A stretch of DNA of 39,358 bases, taken from positions 1 through 39,358 of the forward strand of contig JAFUTU010000030.1 of the NCBI GenBank assembly GCA_017484095.1, given 5' to 3'. Position 1 is the first letter of the stretch. Each line of letters starts with the position of its first letter. The notes under the pieces were generated by a model. The model saw only the letters and a list, made by a program, of their open reading frames with translations, did not search any database and was not told the DNA's origin. The DNA comes from Ruminococcus sp. (GTDB taxonomy: Bacteria > Bacillota > Clostridia > Oscillospirales > Ruminococcaceae). Below, piece after piece: positions 23,881 to 31,841 of this stretch. A program made the position numbers and the translations under genes.

Positions 23881-24399
23881 TCATAATTCTTCCGCTATAT
23901 CGTCCATTTCACGGAATGTATCGTGCCACGGGGCATAAGGTACGGCATCGTCCGCAGGATAGCCCACAGGCAAAAGGCATATCGGCTTGATATGGTCGGG
24001 CAGACCAAATGCAGCACTCACCTTATGTGGATCAAACAGCAGTACCCACACCGAGCCAAGCCCCAAGTCCTCCGCTTCGAGCATCATGTGCGTACAAACG
24101 ATAGAAGCGTCCATTTCACCGCTGTCATAGCCCATAACAAAAGGACTGTGCCAGCTTCTCTCCGTATCCGAGCAGATCAGGAACACAAGTGGAGCATCGT
24201 AGGTGCTTTTTGTGATACCCCTAATTTTCCGCAAAGCTTCATCACTTTTCAGCACATATATCTTTTGCGGCTGGTAATTCACTGCAGTAGGCGCGATCAT
24301 AGCAGCCTGCAATATCTTCTGTATATTTTCATCCTCAACTTGTCTGTCGGAATAAGAACGCACCGAGAATCGTTTTCTTGAAAATTCGAGAAAATCCAA
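23881..24399 (-). CDS. Nitroreductase-family protein
   Basis: The 172-residue protein has the family start FSRKRFSVRSYSDRQV, in which the Arg/Ser residues bind FMN phosphate, then ILQAAMIAPTAVNYQPQ, and GEMDASIVCTHMMLEAEDLGLGSVWV. Such homodimeric FMN enzymes reduce nitro groups, quinones or enones with NAD(P)H. The ribosome site AGGAGGAG precedes the ATG. First gene of an operon divergent from hxlR. Confidence 0.93.
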   Translation of the reverse strand: MDFLEFSRKRFSVRSYSDRQVEDENIQKILQAAMIAPTAVNYQPQKIYVLKSDEALRKIRGITKSTYDAPLVFLICSDTERSWHSPFVMGYDSGEMDASIVCTHMMLEAEDLGLGSVWVLLFDPHKVSAAFGLPDHIKPICLLPVGYPADDAVPYAPWHDTFREMDDIAEEL

Positions 24400-24426
24400 A
24401 TGCTCTCCTCCTAACTAATTTTTATC

Positions 24427-24455
24427 TTGACTTTTTCGCTTGCCTGTATTATAAT
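24427..24455 (+). promoter_or_regulatory. Promoter of the HxlR regulator
   Basis: TTGACT (24427-24432), 17 bases, TATAAT (24450-24455), reading rightward. Its -10 shares bases with the -10 of the leftward promoter. Confidence 0.75.
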
Positions 24456-24481
24456 TATATCACAAATAAAACCTATGTCAA
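24454..24481 (-). promoter_or_regulatory. Promoter of the nitroreductase operon
   Basis: On the minus strand TTGACA (24476-24481), 16 bases, TATAAT (24454-24459). The two promoters face each other and overlap at their -10 elements. Confidence 0.75.
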
Positions 24482-24527
24482 GTACGCACACTCAGGTTAT
24501 ATACTTACCTAAAGGAGAGTGTAAGAA

Positions 24528-24860
24528 ATGTTAGGACGCTGTATCGCAAATGAGAGCATTGATACCACAGGCTTCAGCTACACACTGTCGCTTATCAATG
24601 GCAAATACAAAATGGTCATTCTTTATACGCTTATGGAGTTTGGCATTGTCCGTTTCAACGAGATGAAGAAGTATATCGGAGATATTTCCTATAAGACTTT
24701 GAGCCACAACCTGAAAGAGCTGGAAGCGGACGGACTTGTTCACCGTGAGGAATATCCGCAAATTCCGCCAAAGGTAGAGTATTCGCTTACAGAGCGCGGA
24801 AAGTCGCTTATCCCTATTCTGGATATGATGTGTGAATGGGGAGATAAAAACAGAAAATAA
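24528..24860 (+). CDS. HxlR-family transcriptional regulator
   Basis: The 110-residue winged-helix protein carries the family signature: LINGKYKMVILYTLMEFGIVRFNEMKKYIGDISYKTLSHNLKELEADGLVHREEYPQIPPKVEYSLTERGKSL is a continuous HxlR domain (about 24-95). HxlR proteins are small homodimers, and several respond to aldehydes, quinones or other electrophiles through a Cys. Here Cys5 and Cys103 (near the ends) are the only ones. AAGGAGA precedes the ATG. It is divergent from the nitroreductase operon, which it probably controls. Confidence 0.95.
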   Translation: MLGRCIANESIDTTGFSYTLSLINGKYKMVILYTLMEFGIVRFNEMKKYIGDISYKTLSHNLKELEADGLVHREEYPQIPPKVEYSLTERGKSLIPILDMMCEWGDKNRK

Positions 24861-24881
24861 GATAGCATTTATATTAAGTCA

Positions 24882-24916
24882 AGCCCTTAGGAAACGTTCC
24901 AAGGGGTTTGTTTTTT
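24882..24916 (+). terminator. Terminator of the hxlR gene
   Basis: CCCTT-A-GGAA/TTCC-A-AGGGG stem, then TTTGTTTTTTG. It lies 21 bases after the stop. Confidence 0.85.
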
Positions 24917-25013
24917 GTCAATAGATATCAGGATATTATGGAACACTTCAAAATGATGATTTGAACTTGTGCACGACGGTATATAGGTGCGCCTATAGTC
25001 TACGGGCTTTGAG

Positions 25014-25094
25014 CTACTGAATGATATATGTGCTGACCATCTCTCCGATATAAGTGATATGCTCATCCTTACAGCTGTAATGCTCATAACACAT
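25014..25094 (-). CDS. Possible 26-residue small protein
   Basis: MCYEHYSCKDEHITYIGEM... starts with GAAAGGA four to five bases before its ATG. The only gene-like signal between 24917 and 25164. It has two Cys and two His in the first 12 residues. A dyad (TATAGG-TGCG-CCTATA, 24982-24997) lies just downstream. It may be a decayed 5' end; I recognise no family. Confidence 0.3.
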   Translation of the reverse strand: MCYEHYSCKDEHITYIGEMVSTYIIQ

Positions 25095-25164
25095 AGAATC
25101 CTTTCATATTTATTATTTCACTAAGATTCTGCATTATTACCCATTGGATCCACATCCTAAACCA

Positions 25165-26709
25165 CTAAGCCAAAGCCAGATATACTAGAGCGCTCGCAGA
25201 TGAAAACAACAAAGCACTGGCTTCGGCAGTATATATAATATACTTTTTCCCTGAACTGCAGGAGCTCAGCTTGTTTAATGCAAAACCAATAAACAAACAG
25301 CCGGTCATCACAGTAGGCGTGATATATCTGAAATTCAATGTGCAGGTGAACGAATAGTCATGTGCCATTTTGTAAAAGCTCAGCATCATTGCCAGCCAGA
25401 AGCTGACAAGAAACAACTTTTGAGTGGCATCAGCACTGCATCTGACAAACAGAAATGCTGCCATACAAATCAACGCCGCAGCGGCAATCAGAACATTGTC
25501 CCAGAATAGTATTTTTGCTATAGAATTAAGATACTGAGCCTTTTCAAAGCACTGCTCGTTTACGAATTCTCCGAACACTGAGGACTTAATTGCTGAAATT
25601 GCAGGGTTGTATTCATTGTAGCCCTGAATATTACCGTCGTCGTCTTTCCATGCCCATTGCAGATATACGCTCTGCAGCTGTTTTGGTGAAAAGTCTGTCA
25701 CTCTGTCATAAAAGCTTTGATCTCCAATATACTGAAGCTCTGTTTTTTCCATTTTCTGAACATAGGTCAGGGGGATTTCCCATTTGATATAGTTCCTGAT
25801 TCCGAACCAAAGCCCCAACGGCAGGCAGATAACGCCGAATATCACGAACTGGCAAAGCAGCTTTTTCCATTCGCCACTGAAATGCTTTATGAATACCATC
25901 AGGAAGAGCAGCGCTGTCGGCGGAGCAACGATTGCTGCCGATACCTTAGTCATCATTCCAAGCCCTATGCAGAGGGCTGTTTTTATTATGTCCGATATTC
26001 TCCTGTCTCTGTACCAATTGAGCGCACTATGCACCGCACCCATTACAAAGGCGACTGACAGGACATCGTTGTTTATGCTGCCGGAAAATATGATAAAGGT
26101 CGGGTGGAAGTTTATTATCAGAAGCGGAATAAAAAGAGCCTTGCCGCTGAGTCCGAAATATCTCAGTATCTTGTATGCCGTTATCATGATGCAGATCGAG
26201 TAAAACAGCGTAAGGGTTTGCAGGCTTTCTCTTGCGGGGTCATGCCACACTCCCAAAACATTCTCGTTTATGTATATCCATACAGCACTTATCACATGAT
26301 GCAGCGGCGGGTGACAGAACTGCCAGCGTTCACGGACGTCAAAATCCGGCAGTTGATGATTAAAAAGCAGATATTCTATATAACCGCAGTGACCGCTGTC
26401 CTCACCGAAGCTGCGGACATCATGCTGCCTTGCATAGACAGATGTATTCATCACATAGGCGAGCTTTATCAAAAATCCCGTACCGATTATCAAAGCTGAA
26501 TTGATCTGCTGTCTGAACTTGCTTATATCTGCCATGTAATATAGAAAAACTATCACTGCCATTCCTACAGTGAAGACCCATATCCCCTTGTATTGCAGAC
26601 GAGTTCCATCAATAAGAGGCTCAGCGAGCAGACAAAGCCCCAACGCCCACAGATACGGGTGTCTTGCTATTGACTTTATCGTTTGCTCTGTTATATGACT
26701 TCTGTTCAT
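25165..26709 (-). CDS. GT39-like polytopic glycosyltransferase
   Basis: The 514-residue protein has about 11 TM helices and the GT-C fold layout: an N-terminal pair, then a first outer loop with YARQHDVRSFGEDSGHCGYI, and WQFCHPPLHHVI, both patterns of ArnT/PMT-like enzymes that use polyprenyl-phosphate sugars. The His-Asp pair is the likely catalytic site. It would attach a sugar to a lipid or protein outside the membrane. The start is supported by AAGGAA and the gene overlaps the upstream FAD protein gene by 89 bases. Last gene of the second ECF operon. Confidence 0.85.
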   Translation of the reverse strand: MNRSHITEQTIKSIARHPYLWALGLCLLAEPLIDGTRLQYKGIWVFTVGMAVIVFLYYMADISKFRQQINSALIIGTGFLIKLAYVMNTSVYARQHDVRSFGEDSGHCGYIEYLLFNHQLPDFDVRERWQFCHPPLHHVISAVWIYINENVLGVWHDPARESLQTLTLFYSICIMITAYKILRYFGLSGKALFIPLLIINFHPTFIIFSGSINNDVLSVAFVMGAVHSALNWYRDRRISDIIKTALCIGLGMMTKVSAAIVAPPTALLFLMVFIKHFSGEWKKLLCQFVIFGVICLPLGLWFGIRNYIKWEIPLTYVQKMEKTELQYIGDQSFYDRVTDFSPKQLQSVYLQWAWKDDDGNIQGYNEYNPAISAIKSSVFGEFVNEQCFEKAQYLNSIAKILFWDNVLIAAAALICMAAFLFVRCSADATQKLFLVSFWLAMMLSFYKMAHDYSFTCTLNFRYITPTVMTGCLFIGFALNKLSSCSSGKKYIIYTAEASALLFSSASALVYLALA

Positions 26710-28231
26710 GATATTCCTTCTCCGTATTCACATTCCAGACCTCCGCCTTGCTCACACTGCCGCTTTTAATTGCCTTAGCGGCTTTTATAGAGGTCATCAT
26801 AGAATGGTCCATATTGTTATATCGGTGCTGACCGTTTCTTCCTACGCACCACAGGTTTTCAAAGCTATCAAGATACTCCCTGACCTTGTTAAACTCGGCG
26901 TATGTATCAAAGTAAGCAGGATAAGCCTTTTTTACACGCTCTATATGACTGTCGAGAACTCCGTTTTTTCCTATAACGCCCATTTTGCGCAATTCCTTAA
27001 TCGCAAAGACTGTACACTCTTTTTTGCTCATATCCCAGAACTCATCGCCTTCGTTGCAGAAATACTCAAGCGCTATCCAGACAGTCCCAACAGGGTCTTT
27101 CACCATGTAGGGAGACCAGTTGTTGAATATCTGTATGCGTCCTAGCCTCACGCCCTTGTCCTGAACATATATCCAGCAGTCGGGGACAATGTTTCCGAGT
27201 GTTCGCCTGTCGGTCTTGTTTTTGAGCTTTAGCTTGTTCACCAGAAGCCCTACAGTCACAAAGTCCCGATATGGCAGACCGCTCGCTATCCGCTTTATAT
27301 CCACAGGCGCATCCATGCCGCTGACAAGGTCCTTTACCGGCATTGAGGATATGAAATCGTCGGCGAAAAACTCTTCATCTCCGCATTTTATAGCCTTGAC
27401 TTTTCCGCCGGAGGTCACAAGCTCTGTAACCTCCCTGCCATACAGAATAGTTCCGCCCAATTCGGTCACACGCTTTCCGACCAGCTCCCACAGCTGTCCC
27501 GGACCGTATTTAGGATACCAGAACTGCTCAATCAGTGAAATCTCGGCATTTTCGTTGGTCTTTGTACCAAGCAGCTTTAACAGCACATCTTTAAGGATCG
27601 CTGTTATTGACAGCCCTTTGACTCTCTGTGCGCCCCATTCGGCAGAGATCTCCCTGGGATGTCTGCCCCATAGTTTTTCGGTGTAGCCCTCAAAGAACAT
27701 CGAGTACAGAACCTTGCCGAAGCGGTTTATGTAGAAGTTTTCCAGATTGTCCTCGGGCAGCTTGTGAACGCAGGAATACAAGTAGCTCAACCCCGCCTTT
27801 GCAGTTGTAAACATGCCCATATTTTTGAGCGTATTCATATTCATGTTCACAGGATAATCAAAAAACGCTTTTTTATAGTAAATGTGTGAAACTCTGTCCC
27901 GCAGCAGCATAACGTTATCTTCATATTCGGGGTCTCCGCCGTTTTTCTCAAATGCCTTTTCATGTCCGAGTACCTTATCGTCAAACGAAGGCTTGCCCTG
28001 CACAGGCATAAGCGCGGACCACCACTGCATTATACGCTCGTCCTTTGAAAAAAAGCGATGCCCCCCGATATCCATACGGTTTCCGTTGTGCGGTACCGTC
28101 CGTGAGATACCGCCGAGTGTATCACTTGCTTCAAGTACTGTGACCTCACAGTCTCCGCCTTTAAGCAGCTCATAAGCTGCTGTAAGCCCTGCGGGGCCTC
28201 CGCCTATGATTACGATCTTTTTCATTTTCAT
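26621..28231 (-). CDS. FAD-dependent amine-oxidase/UDP-galactopyranose mutase-like protein
   Basis: 536 residues. The FAD-binding motif VIIGGGPAGLTAAYELL lies at 6-22, followed by VTVLEASDTLGGISRT and MDIGGHRFFSKD. The C-terminal FAD region ENLWCVGRNGQHRYNNMDHSMM is clear. The sequence belongs to the NAD(P)-binding/FAD oxidoreductase group that includes UDP-galactopyranose mutase-like proteins and is commonly found beside GtrA and glycosyltransferases. Substrate unknown; a nucleotide- or lipid-linked sugar is a fair guess. The last 30 residues overlap the next gene. The start overlaps GtrA by 4 bases. Confidence 0.85.
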   Translation of the reverse strand: MKMKKIVIIGGGPAGLTAAYELLKGGDCEVTVLEASDTLGGISRTVPHNGNRMDIGGHRFFSKDERIMQWWSALMPVQGKPSFDDKVLGHEKAFEKNGGDPEYEDNVMLLRDRVSHIYYKKAFFDYPVNMNMNTLKNMGMFTTAKAGLSYLYSCVHKLPEDNLENFYINRFGKVLYSMFFEGYTEKLWGRHPREISAEWGAQRVKGLSITAILKDVLLKLLGTKTNENAEISLIEQFWYPKYGPGQLWELVGKRVTELGGTILYGREVTELVTSGGKVKAIKCGDEEFFADDFISSMPVKDLVSGMDAPVDIKRIASGLPYRDFVTVGLLVNKLKLKNKTDRRTLGNIVPDCWIYVQDKGVRLGRIQIFNNWSPYMVKDPVGTVWIALEYFCNEGDEFWDMSKKECTVFAIKELRKMGVIGKNGVLDSHIERVKKAYPAYFDTYAEFNKVREYLDSFENLWCVGRNGQHRYNNMDHSMMTSIKAAKAIKSGSVSKAEVWNVNTEKEYHEQKSYNRANDKVNSKTPVSVGVGALSAR

Positions 28232-28707
28232 TCCTCCTTTTTATTATATAGGAGATATTTTCTCGCAAAGAAGTTCCAGAAAAAAGCTATCCCCGTTGCC
28301 ACTATCTGCCCGATCAGATAATACTTATCCGCAGGTATAAGTCCGCCGAAAAGCGCTATGTCAGATAATGCTTTGTCGAAAAGCCATATCATTCCCTGAT
28401 TTATCCCAAGTCCGACCAAACCTATCAGCGCAAATGAGATAAATTCGACAGCCTTGTCCATGACTGTTGAATTATCAAACACCCACAGCGTTGAGATGAT
28501 ATAATTGAAAACAAGTCCTCCTACAAAGCCGACTGCATTTGCGATGTTTGCGTCAATCTCAAAGCCCTCTTTTAGAAGCACCAGCAGTCCCAATTGGACA
28601 AAAGCAGCACCGCCGCCCACAAATACATAGCGGATAAACTGGGCGGCGGTGCTGTTTGGTTTATGCGATATATTTAATTGCTTTGTTCTACTCATGGCTG
28701 TTTTCAT
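28228..28707 (-). CDS. GtrA-family membrane protein
   Basis: 159 residues with four TM helices, the GtrA layout. FIRYVFVGGGAAFVQLGLLVLL, NAVGFVGGLVFNYIISTLWVF and ATGIAFFWNFFARKYLLY are typical. GtrA-type proteins are thought to flip or hold polyprenyl-phosphate sugars for an outside glycosyltransferase such as the GT39-like protein here. The ATG at 28707 overlaps the anti-sigma gene by 20 bases. The ATG at 28695 is an alternative. No strong ribosome site is visible, which suggests coupling. Confidence 0.9.
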   Translation of the reverse strand: MKTAMSRTKQLNISHKPNSTAAQFIRYVFVGGGAAFVQLGLLVLLKEGFEIDANIANAVGFVGGLVFNYIISTLWVFDNSTVMDKAVEFISFALIGLVGLGINQGMIWLFDKALSDIALFGGLIPADKYYLIGQIVATGIAFFWNFFARKYLLYNKKEE

Positions 28708-29908
28708 TTATATAGTTCGTAATGCTGTCGGTCACATCTGTTCCGACATTATAGACCACTTTGCTGCCAAAATAGTTCACGGCTATATACCCCCCACTGT
28801 AGCAGGTGAAGTTCACGCTTGCGCCGTACATCGGCGTATCAAGATAGGTTTTCCATTGCGCTTCGCCGTAAGCGGTGTTTGCGGGAACACCGTCCGCAGA
28901 AAGGATAAGCTGTGCAATCTCACTGTCACCGTCGATATATTTAGTCGTACCGTTATACACGTTTATCGCCTGACCGTTAAAGGTGTACTTATCCATATTG
29001 AGAACGGTCATCAGATCAACAAAGCCGTCATAGGTCTTGTCATAATTTGCAAAAAGGTAATACCTCTGATCGTTATTGAAATACGGAAACTTTACAGCGA
29101 TCATAAAGTCACTGGGTGCATATTTAAGGCTGTATATCTCTGCCGTCGTGTTCGGACGGATATCGCCGTAAATCGAGGCTGCATCGACCGTCGTAATAAA
29201 GTCGCCGATATATGAGCTGTTCGGAATATTATTGCTGCCGATATAGAATTCCCAGATCTCGCCGTAATCTCCGCAGGCAAAATGATAGTCTGTACCGTTC
29301 AGTTCAATGTCTCTGTATTCTCCTGTCGGCAATGCAAGCACTCCTGCCTGCTGATAACCTTCGCCCTCTTCGGCGGTTACAGGGTAGTCATATCCCGCAT
29401 CGGGAAACCAGTCTGCCCTGCCGTCATCGGCTGTTTCATCGTGCTGTTCAGGCTCTGTTTCGGGCTTATGTGTTGTTTGTTTCCCTGCTTGAGATATCTC
29501 AGCGGTTTGCGCAGAAGTTTCGGTAGGGTCAGTGCTTTCTTTTTCAGAAATAGAAGTTGTTTCGGCAACTGATGAAGTGCTGTATGCCTTGCTTTGCGCT
29601 TCGGGATCTGATTCGTTCCTGCTCTCTGCTTTTGATACGGCAGAGGGATCGGTCTTTATGCTCTCGTCACCTTGTCTGACAAATGCAACCACACCGAAAG
29701 CGATCACCAGTGCCGCAGCTGCCGCGACGATCGCAAATCTGCCCGTGTGCTTTATCGCAGGTCTTTCGCTGATGTCATGCTCCTGCAAATAAGCCTGCGC
29801 CATTTCCGGCTCGGCTGAAAAGCTTTCGGCTTTGTCCATTACAGATCTCATCAGCTCTTCATCGGGCGAAAGCTGACTCTCTATTCTCTCGTAATCATTC
29901 TTTTTCAT
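28688..29908 (-). CDS. Anti-sigma factor-like protein, single TM, large outer domain
   Basis: The 406-residue protein has a short cytoplasmic N-terminus (about 1-55; SQLSPDEELMRSVMDKAESF), one TM helix (about 59-82), a Ser/Thr/Glu-rich linker to about 165, and an outer domain of about 230 residues. No zinc-binding HxxxC motif is seen. The start overlaps the sigma gene (ATGA), which marks it as that sigma factor's anti-sigma. The outer domain is of unknown family and probably senses surface damage or a ligand. Confidence 0.75.
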   Translation of the reverse strand: MKKNDYERIESQLSPDEELMRSVMDKAESFSAEPEMAQAYLQEHDISERPAIKHTGRFAIVAAAAALVIAFGVVAFVRQGDESIKTDPSAVSKAESRNESDPEAQSKAYSTSSVAETTSISEKESTDPTETSAQTAEISQAGKQTTHKPETEPEQHDETADDGRADWFPDAGYDYPVTAEEGEGYQQAGVLALPTGEYRDIELNGTDYHFACGDYGEIWEFYIGSNNIPNSSYIGDFITTVDAASIYGDIRPNTTAEIYSLKYAPSDFMIAVKFPYFNNDQRYYLFANYDKTYDGFVDLMTVLNMDKYTFNGQAINVYNGTTKYIDGDSEIAQLILSADGVPANTAYGEAQWKTYLDTPMYGASVNFTCYSGGYIAVNYFGSKVVYNVGTDVTDSITNYINENSHE

Positions 29909-30393
29909 AAGTCTTCCTCCAGTCTCTTTTGCAAAAGCTTCTTCGCTTTAGCGAGTCTCATGCTCACGGCATTCGCCCTTACACCAAGCATCTCGGCAGT
30001 CTCGTTCACCGAAAGTCCGATAAAATAATGCAGATAAACGGCCTCTCTGGTCTTTTGCGGAAGCGCTCTGACGGCGGCGTAGAGATCCTTGTCCTCCTGC
30101 GTTTCAAGGCTTATTCCGTGATCGAACTCATCGGTTTTATCAACGTTCATATTCCACTTGGAGGAGTTCTGCTGCCGGCACTTGTTTATCGTGACCTTTA
30201 TGAGCCATGCTTTCTTTGCCGCAGGACTTTCAAAGAACGGCTGTTTCAGGAAATACAGCAGGAATACCTCCTGAAACACATCGTCTGCTTCGCTTTTATT
30301 TATCAGCATGGTGAGCGTGATACCGTAAACTGTATTCTTATATTCATTCATTGTTTTTTCAAGATCTTGTTTTCTGGGATCATCTTTATGCAT
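29905..30393 (-). CDS. ECF RNA polymerase sigma factor
   Basis: About 162 residues. Region 2 shows TVYGITLTMLINKSEADDVFQEVFLLYFLK with acidic core-binding residues, then KAWLIKVTINKCRQ. Region 4 reads LPQKTREAVYLHYFIGLSVNETAEMLGVRANAVSMRLAKAKKLL, a good helix-turn-helix. The ATG at 30393 (MHKDDPRK) has GGGAGG at the right distance; the GTG at 30405 lies inside that site. It begins a five-gene operon in which each gene overlaps the next. I could not find an ECF-type promoter for it. Confidence 0.92.
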   Translation of the reverse strand: MHKDDPRKQDLEKTMNEYKNTVYGITLTMLINKSEADDVFQEVFLLYFLKQPFFESPAAKKAWLIKVTINKCRQQNSSKWNMNVDKTDEFDHGISLETQEDKDLYAAVRALPQKTREAVYLHYFIGLSVNETAEMLGVRANAVSMRLAKAKKLLQKRLEEDL

Positions 30394-30479
30394 AGGCCTT
30401 TGCACCTCCCTGTTATATAATCACTCAAAGCATGAAAAATCTCAACTGTTCAGCTTAAAATCAGCGCTTTGAACAAAAA

Positions 30480-30506
30480 TGTACCTTTGAATTTGTCAAA
30501 GGTACA
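30480..30506. terminator. Perfect hairpin upstream of the second ECF operon
   Basis: TGTACCTTTGA/TCAAAGGTACA is a perfect 11-bp stem with a 5-base loop. On the minus strand TTTTTGTTC follows. It therefore looks like an intrinsic terminator 87 bases before the sigma gene. No minus-strand gene is just to its right (LysR has its own terminator), so it may be an attenuator of the sigma operon. Confidence 0.6.
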
Positions 30507-30560
30507 TAACCGCAAAACGTTGCTATACTTTTTCTCTGAAAAGTTCAGCGAAGAGACAAA

Positions 30561-30779
30561 AAGAAGAAGGCTGCGAAGGACGCTCACGCAAAATGGCTCA
30601 TACCTGTTCACTGGGGAGCATTCAAGCTGTCAAATCATGCCTGAGACGAGCCGCCGACGCTTGCGGTCAAGGAAGCTGAGGAGCAGGGAGTTGACCTTGC
30701 AACTCCGAGAATTGGACAGACTGTTGACTATACCAATATTTCGGAATACAATGAGCATTGGTGGGAAGAATACGAATAA
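30561..30779 (+). pseudogene. MBL-fold metallohydrolase, C-terminal remnant
   Basis: The plus frame ending at 30777-30779 reads KKAAKDAHAK, WLIPVHWGAFKLSNHA, a TGA at 30642-30644, then DEPPTLAVKEAEEQGVDLAT, PRIGQTVDY and ends. The block matches the end of MBL-fold hydrolases of the RomA/NAPE-PLD type (LIPVHWGAFxLSxHxWxEP...PxxGxxV). In that family a Trp stands where the TGA is. The N-terminal two thirds, with the HxHxDH metal site, are absent. So this is a dead remnant with a TGG-to-TGA change. Confidence 0.7.
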
Positions 30780-30784
30780 AGCAC

Positions 30785-30813
30785 AAAGGGAGATGTGCTA
30801 AACATCTCCCTTT
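30785..30813. terminator. Bidirectional terminator between the MBL remnant and LysR
   Basis: AAAGGGAGATGT/ACATCTCCCTTT, a 12-bp stem with loop GCTAA. TCATTTT follows on plus and GTGC on minus. It ends the LysR gene (stop at 30814) and the old MBL gene. Confidence 0.85.
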
Positions 30814-31701
30814 TCATTTTCTAAAACCCTCAATATCCTTCTGAAACTGTAAAAGGAACATCTCCGCAGCTTTAGTGAACACCGAATACCGTTTCCACAC
30901 AAATGAGCAGCCGACTTCCATTTCGGGCTCTAATGGCTTGAAGCACATATTGCTGCCCTCTGTGTTTATCAGCCTGTCAAAGCACAGACAATATCCCATG
31001 CCCTCAGAAGCCATTACCGAACCGTTATAAACAAGGTTATATTCGGCAATAATATTAATATCGCTTTCATCAAATCCAAAAACCTCAGATACGATCATGC
31101 TGTGGTTTGGCTGACGGGGAACGATAAGAGGCAGACCCTTCAGGTCGGAAAGGCTTATCCTCTCTCTTTCAGCAAGGGGAAGATCACGGCGCATAAGCAC
31201 GCCGAAACTGTCCCTGAGCGGTATGTCTATATGCTCATAACGCGAGGTGTCCACCTCCTGAAAGACTATACCGAAATCTATAAGTCCCTTGTCAAGGCGC
31301 TCTAAAACATCGGTGCCGTCGCCGCTGTAAAGGCTGTAAGAAATGTCCGGGTAGTCTGCCTGAAGCTTTTGTGCCGTATCGGCTATCAGCTTTATGGCAT
31401 ATGTCTCGCCCGCACCGATATACACCTTGCCGGATATCACATCATTGCTGTGGCGCACCTCCTGCTCGGTCTTGTCGAGAAGCTCTACGATCTCTTCGGC
31501 ACGCTTGCGGAGTATCATCCCCTCCTCGGTAAGAGCAACACCCTTGTTGGAGCGGATAAACAGCATCTTGCCAAGCTCCTCCTCCAGCTCCTTGATCTGT
31601 CGGGAAAGAGTGGGCTGTGAAAGAAAAAGTCGCTCGGCAGCTACCGAGTAGCTTTGTTCCCTTGCAACGGCAAGAAAGTATTTAAGTACACGAATGTCCA
31701 T
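30814..31701 (-). CDS. LysR-family transcriptional regulator
   Basis: About 295 residues from MDIRVLKYFLAVAREQSYSVAAERLFLSQPTLSRQIKELEEELG, the N-terminal winged helix-turn-helix, followed by a periplasmic-binding-type effector domain (GKVYIGAGETYAI...DFGIVFQEV...VSEVFGFDESDINIIAEYN). AAGGGGG precedes this ATG. The longer frame to 31818 would run over the promoter. No inducer can be named. It faces the operon beginning at 31842 and probably binds the shared element at 31770-31786, 36160-36177 and 37276-37292. Confidence 0.93.
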   Translation of the reverse strand: MDIRVLKYFLAVAREQSYSVAAERLFLSQPTLSRQIKELEEELGKMLFIRSNKGVALTEEGMILRKRAEEIVELLDKTEQEVRHSNDVISGKVYIGAGETYAIKLIADTAQKLQADYPDISYSLYSGDGTDVLERLDKGLIDFGIVFQEVDTSRYEHIDIPLRDSFGVLMRRDLPLAERERISLSDLKGLPLIVPRQPNHSMIVSEVFGFDESDINIIAEYNLVYNGSVMASEGMGYCLCFDRLINTEGSNMCFKPLEPEMEVGCSFVWKRYSVFTKAAEMFLLQFQKDIEGFRK

Positions 31702-31722
31702 AGCTATTCCCCCTTTGCAAAC

Positions 31723-31751
31723 AGTATAACACAAGCATCTATAGCTGTCAA
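31723..31751 (-). promoter_or_regulatory. lysR promoter
   Basis: On the minus strand TTGACA (31746-31751), 17 bases, TATACT (31723-31728). Confidence 0.8.
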
Positions 31752-31769
31752 GCATAGATATATATTTAA

Positions 31770-31807
31770 TATAAGCATTTGTAATTACATACAGACTGTG
31801 GTATGAT
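31770..31807 (+). promoter_or_regulatory. LysR-type operator and promoter 1
   Basis: Dyad TATAA-GCAT-TTGTA (31770-31783) overlaps a -35 of TTGTAA (31779-31784), then 17 bases and TATGAT (31802-31807). It drives the unit at 31842 and is one of three sites with the same spacing. Confidence 0.7.
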
Positions 31808-31841
31808 GAATACAACAAAGAAAAAAAGAGGTGGTTCTTAA

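Noticed and set aside
30469..30801. A 110-codon plus-strand frame before lysR
   Set aside because: It is in a different frame from the recognisable MBL-fold remnant and reads as low-complexity Arg/Leu sequence.
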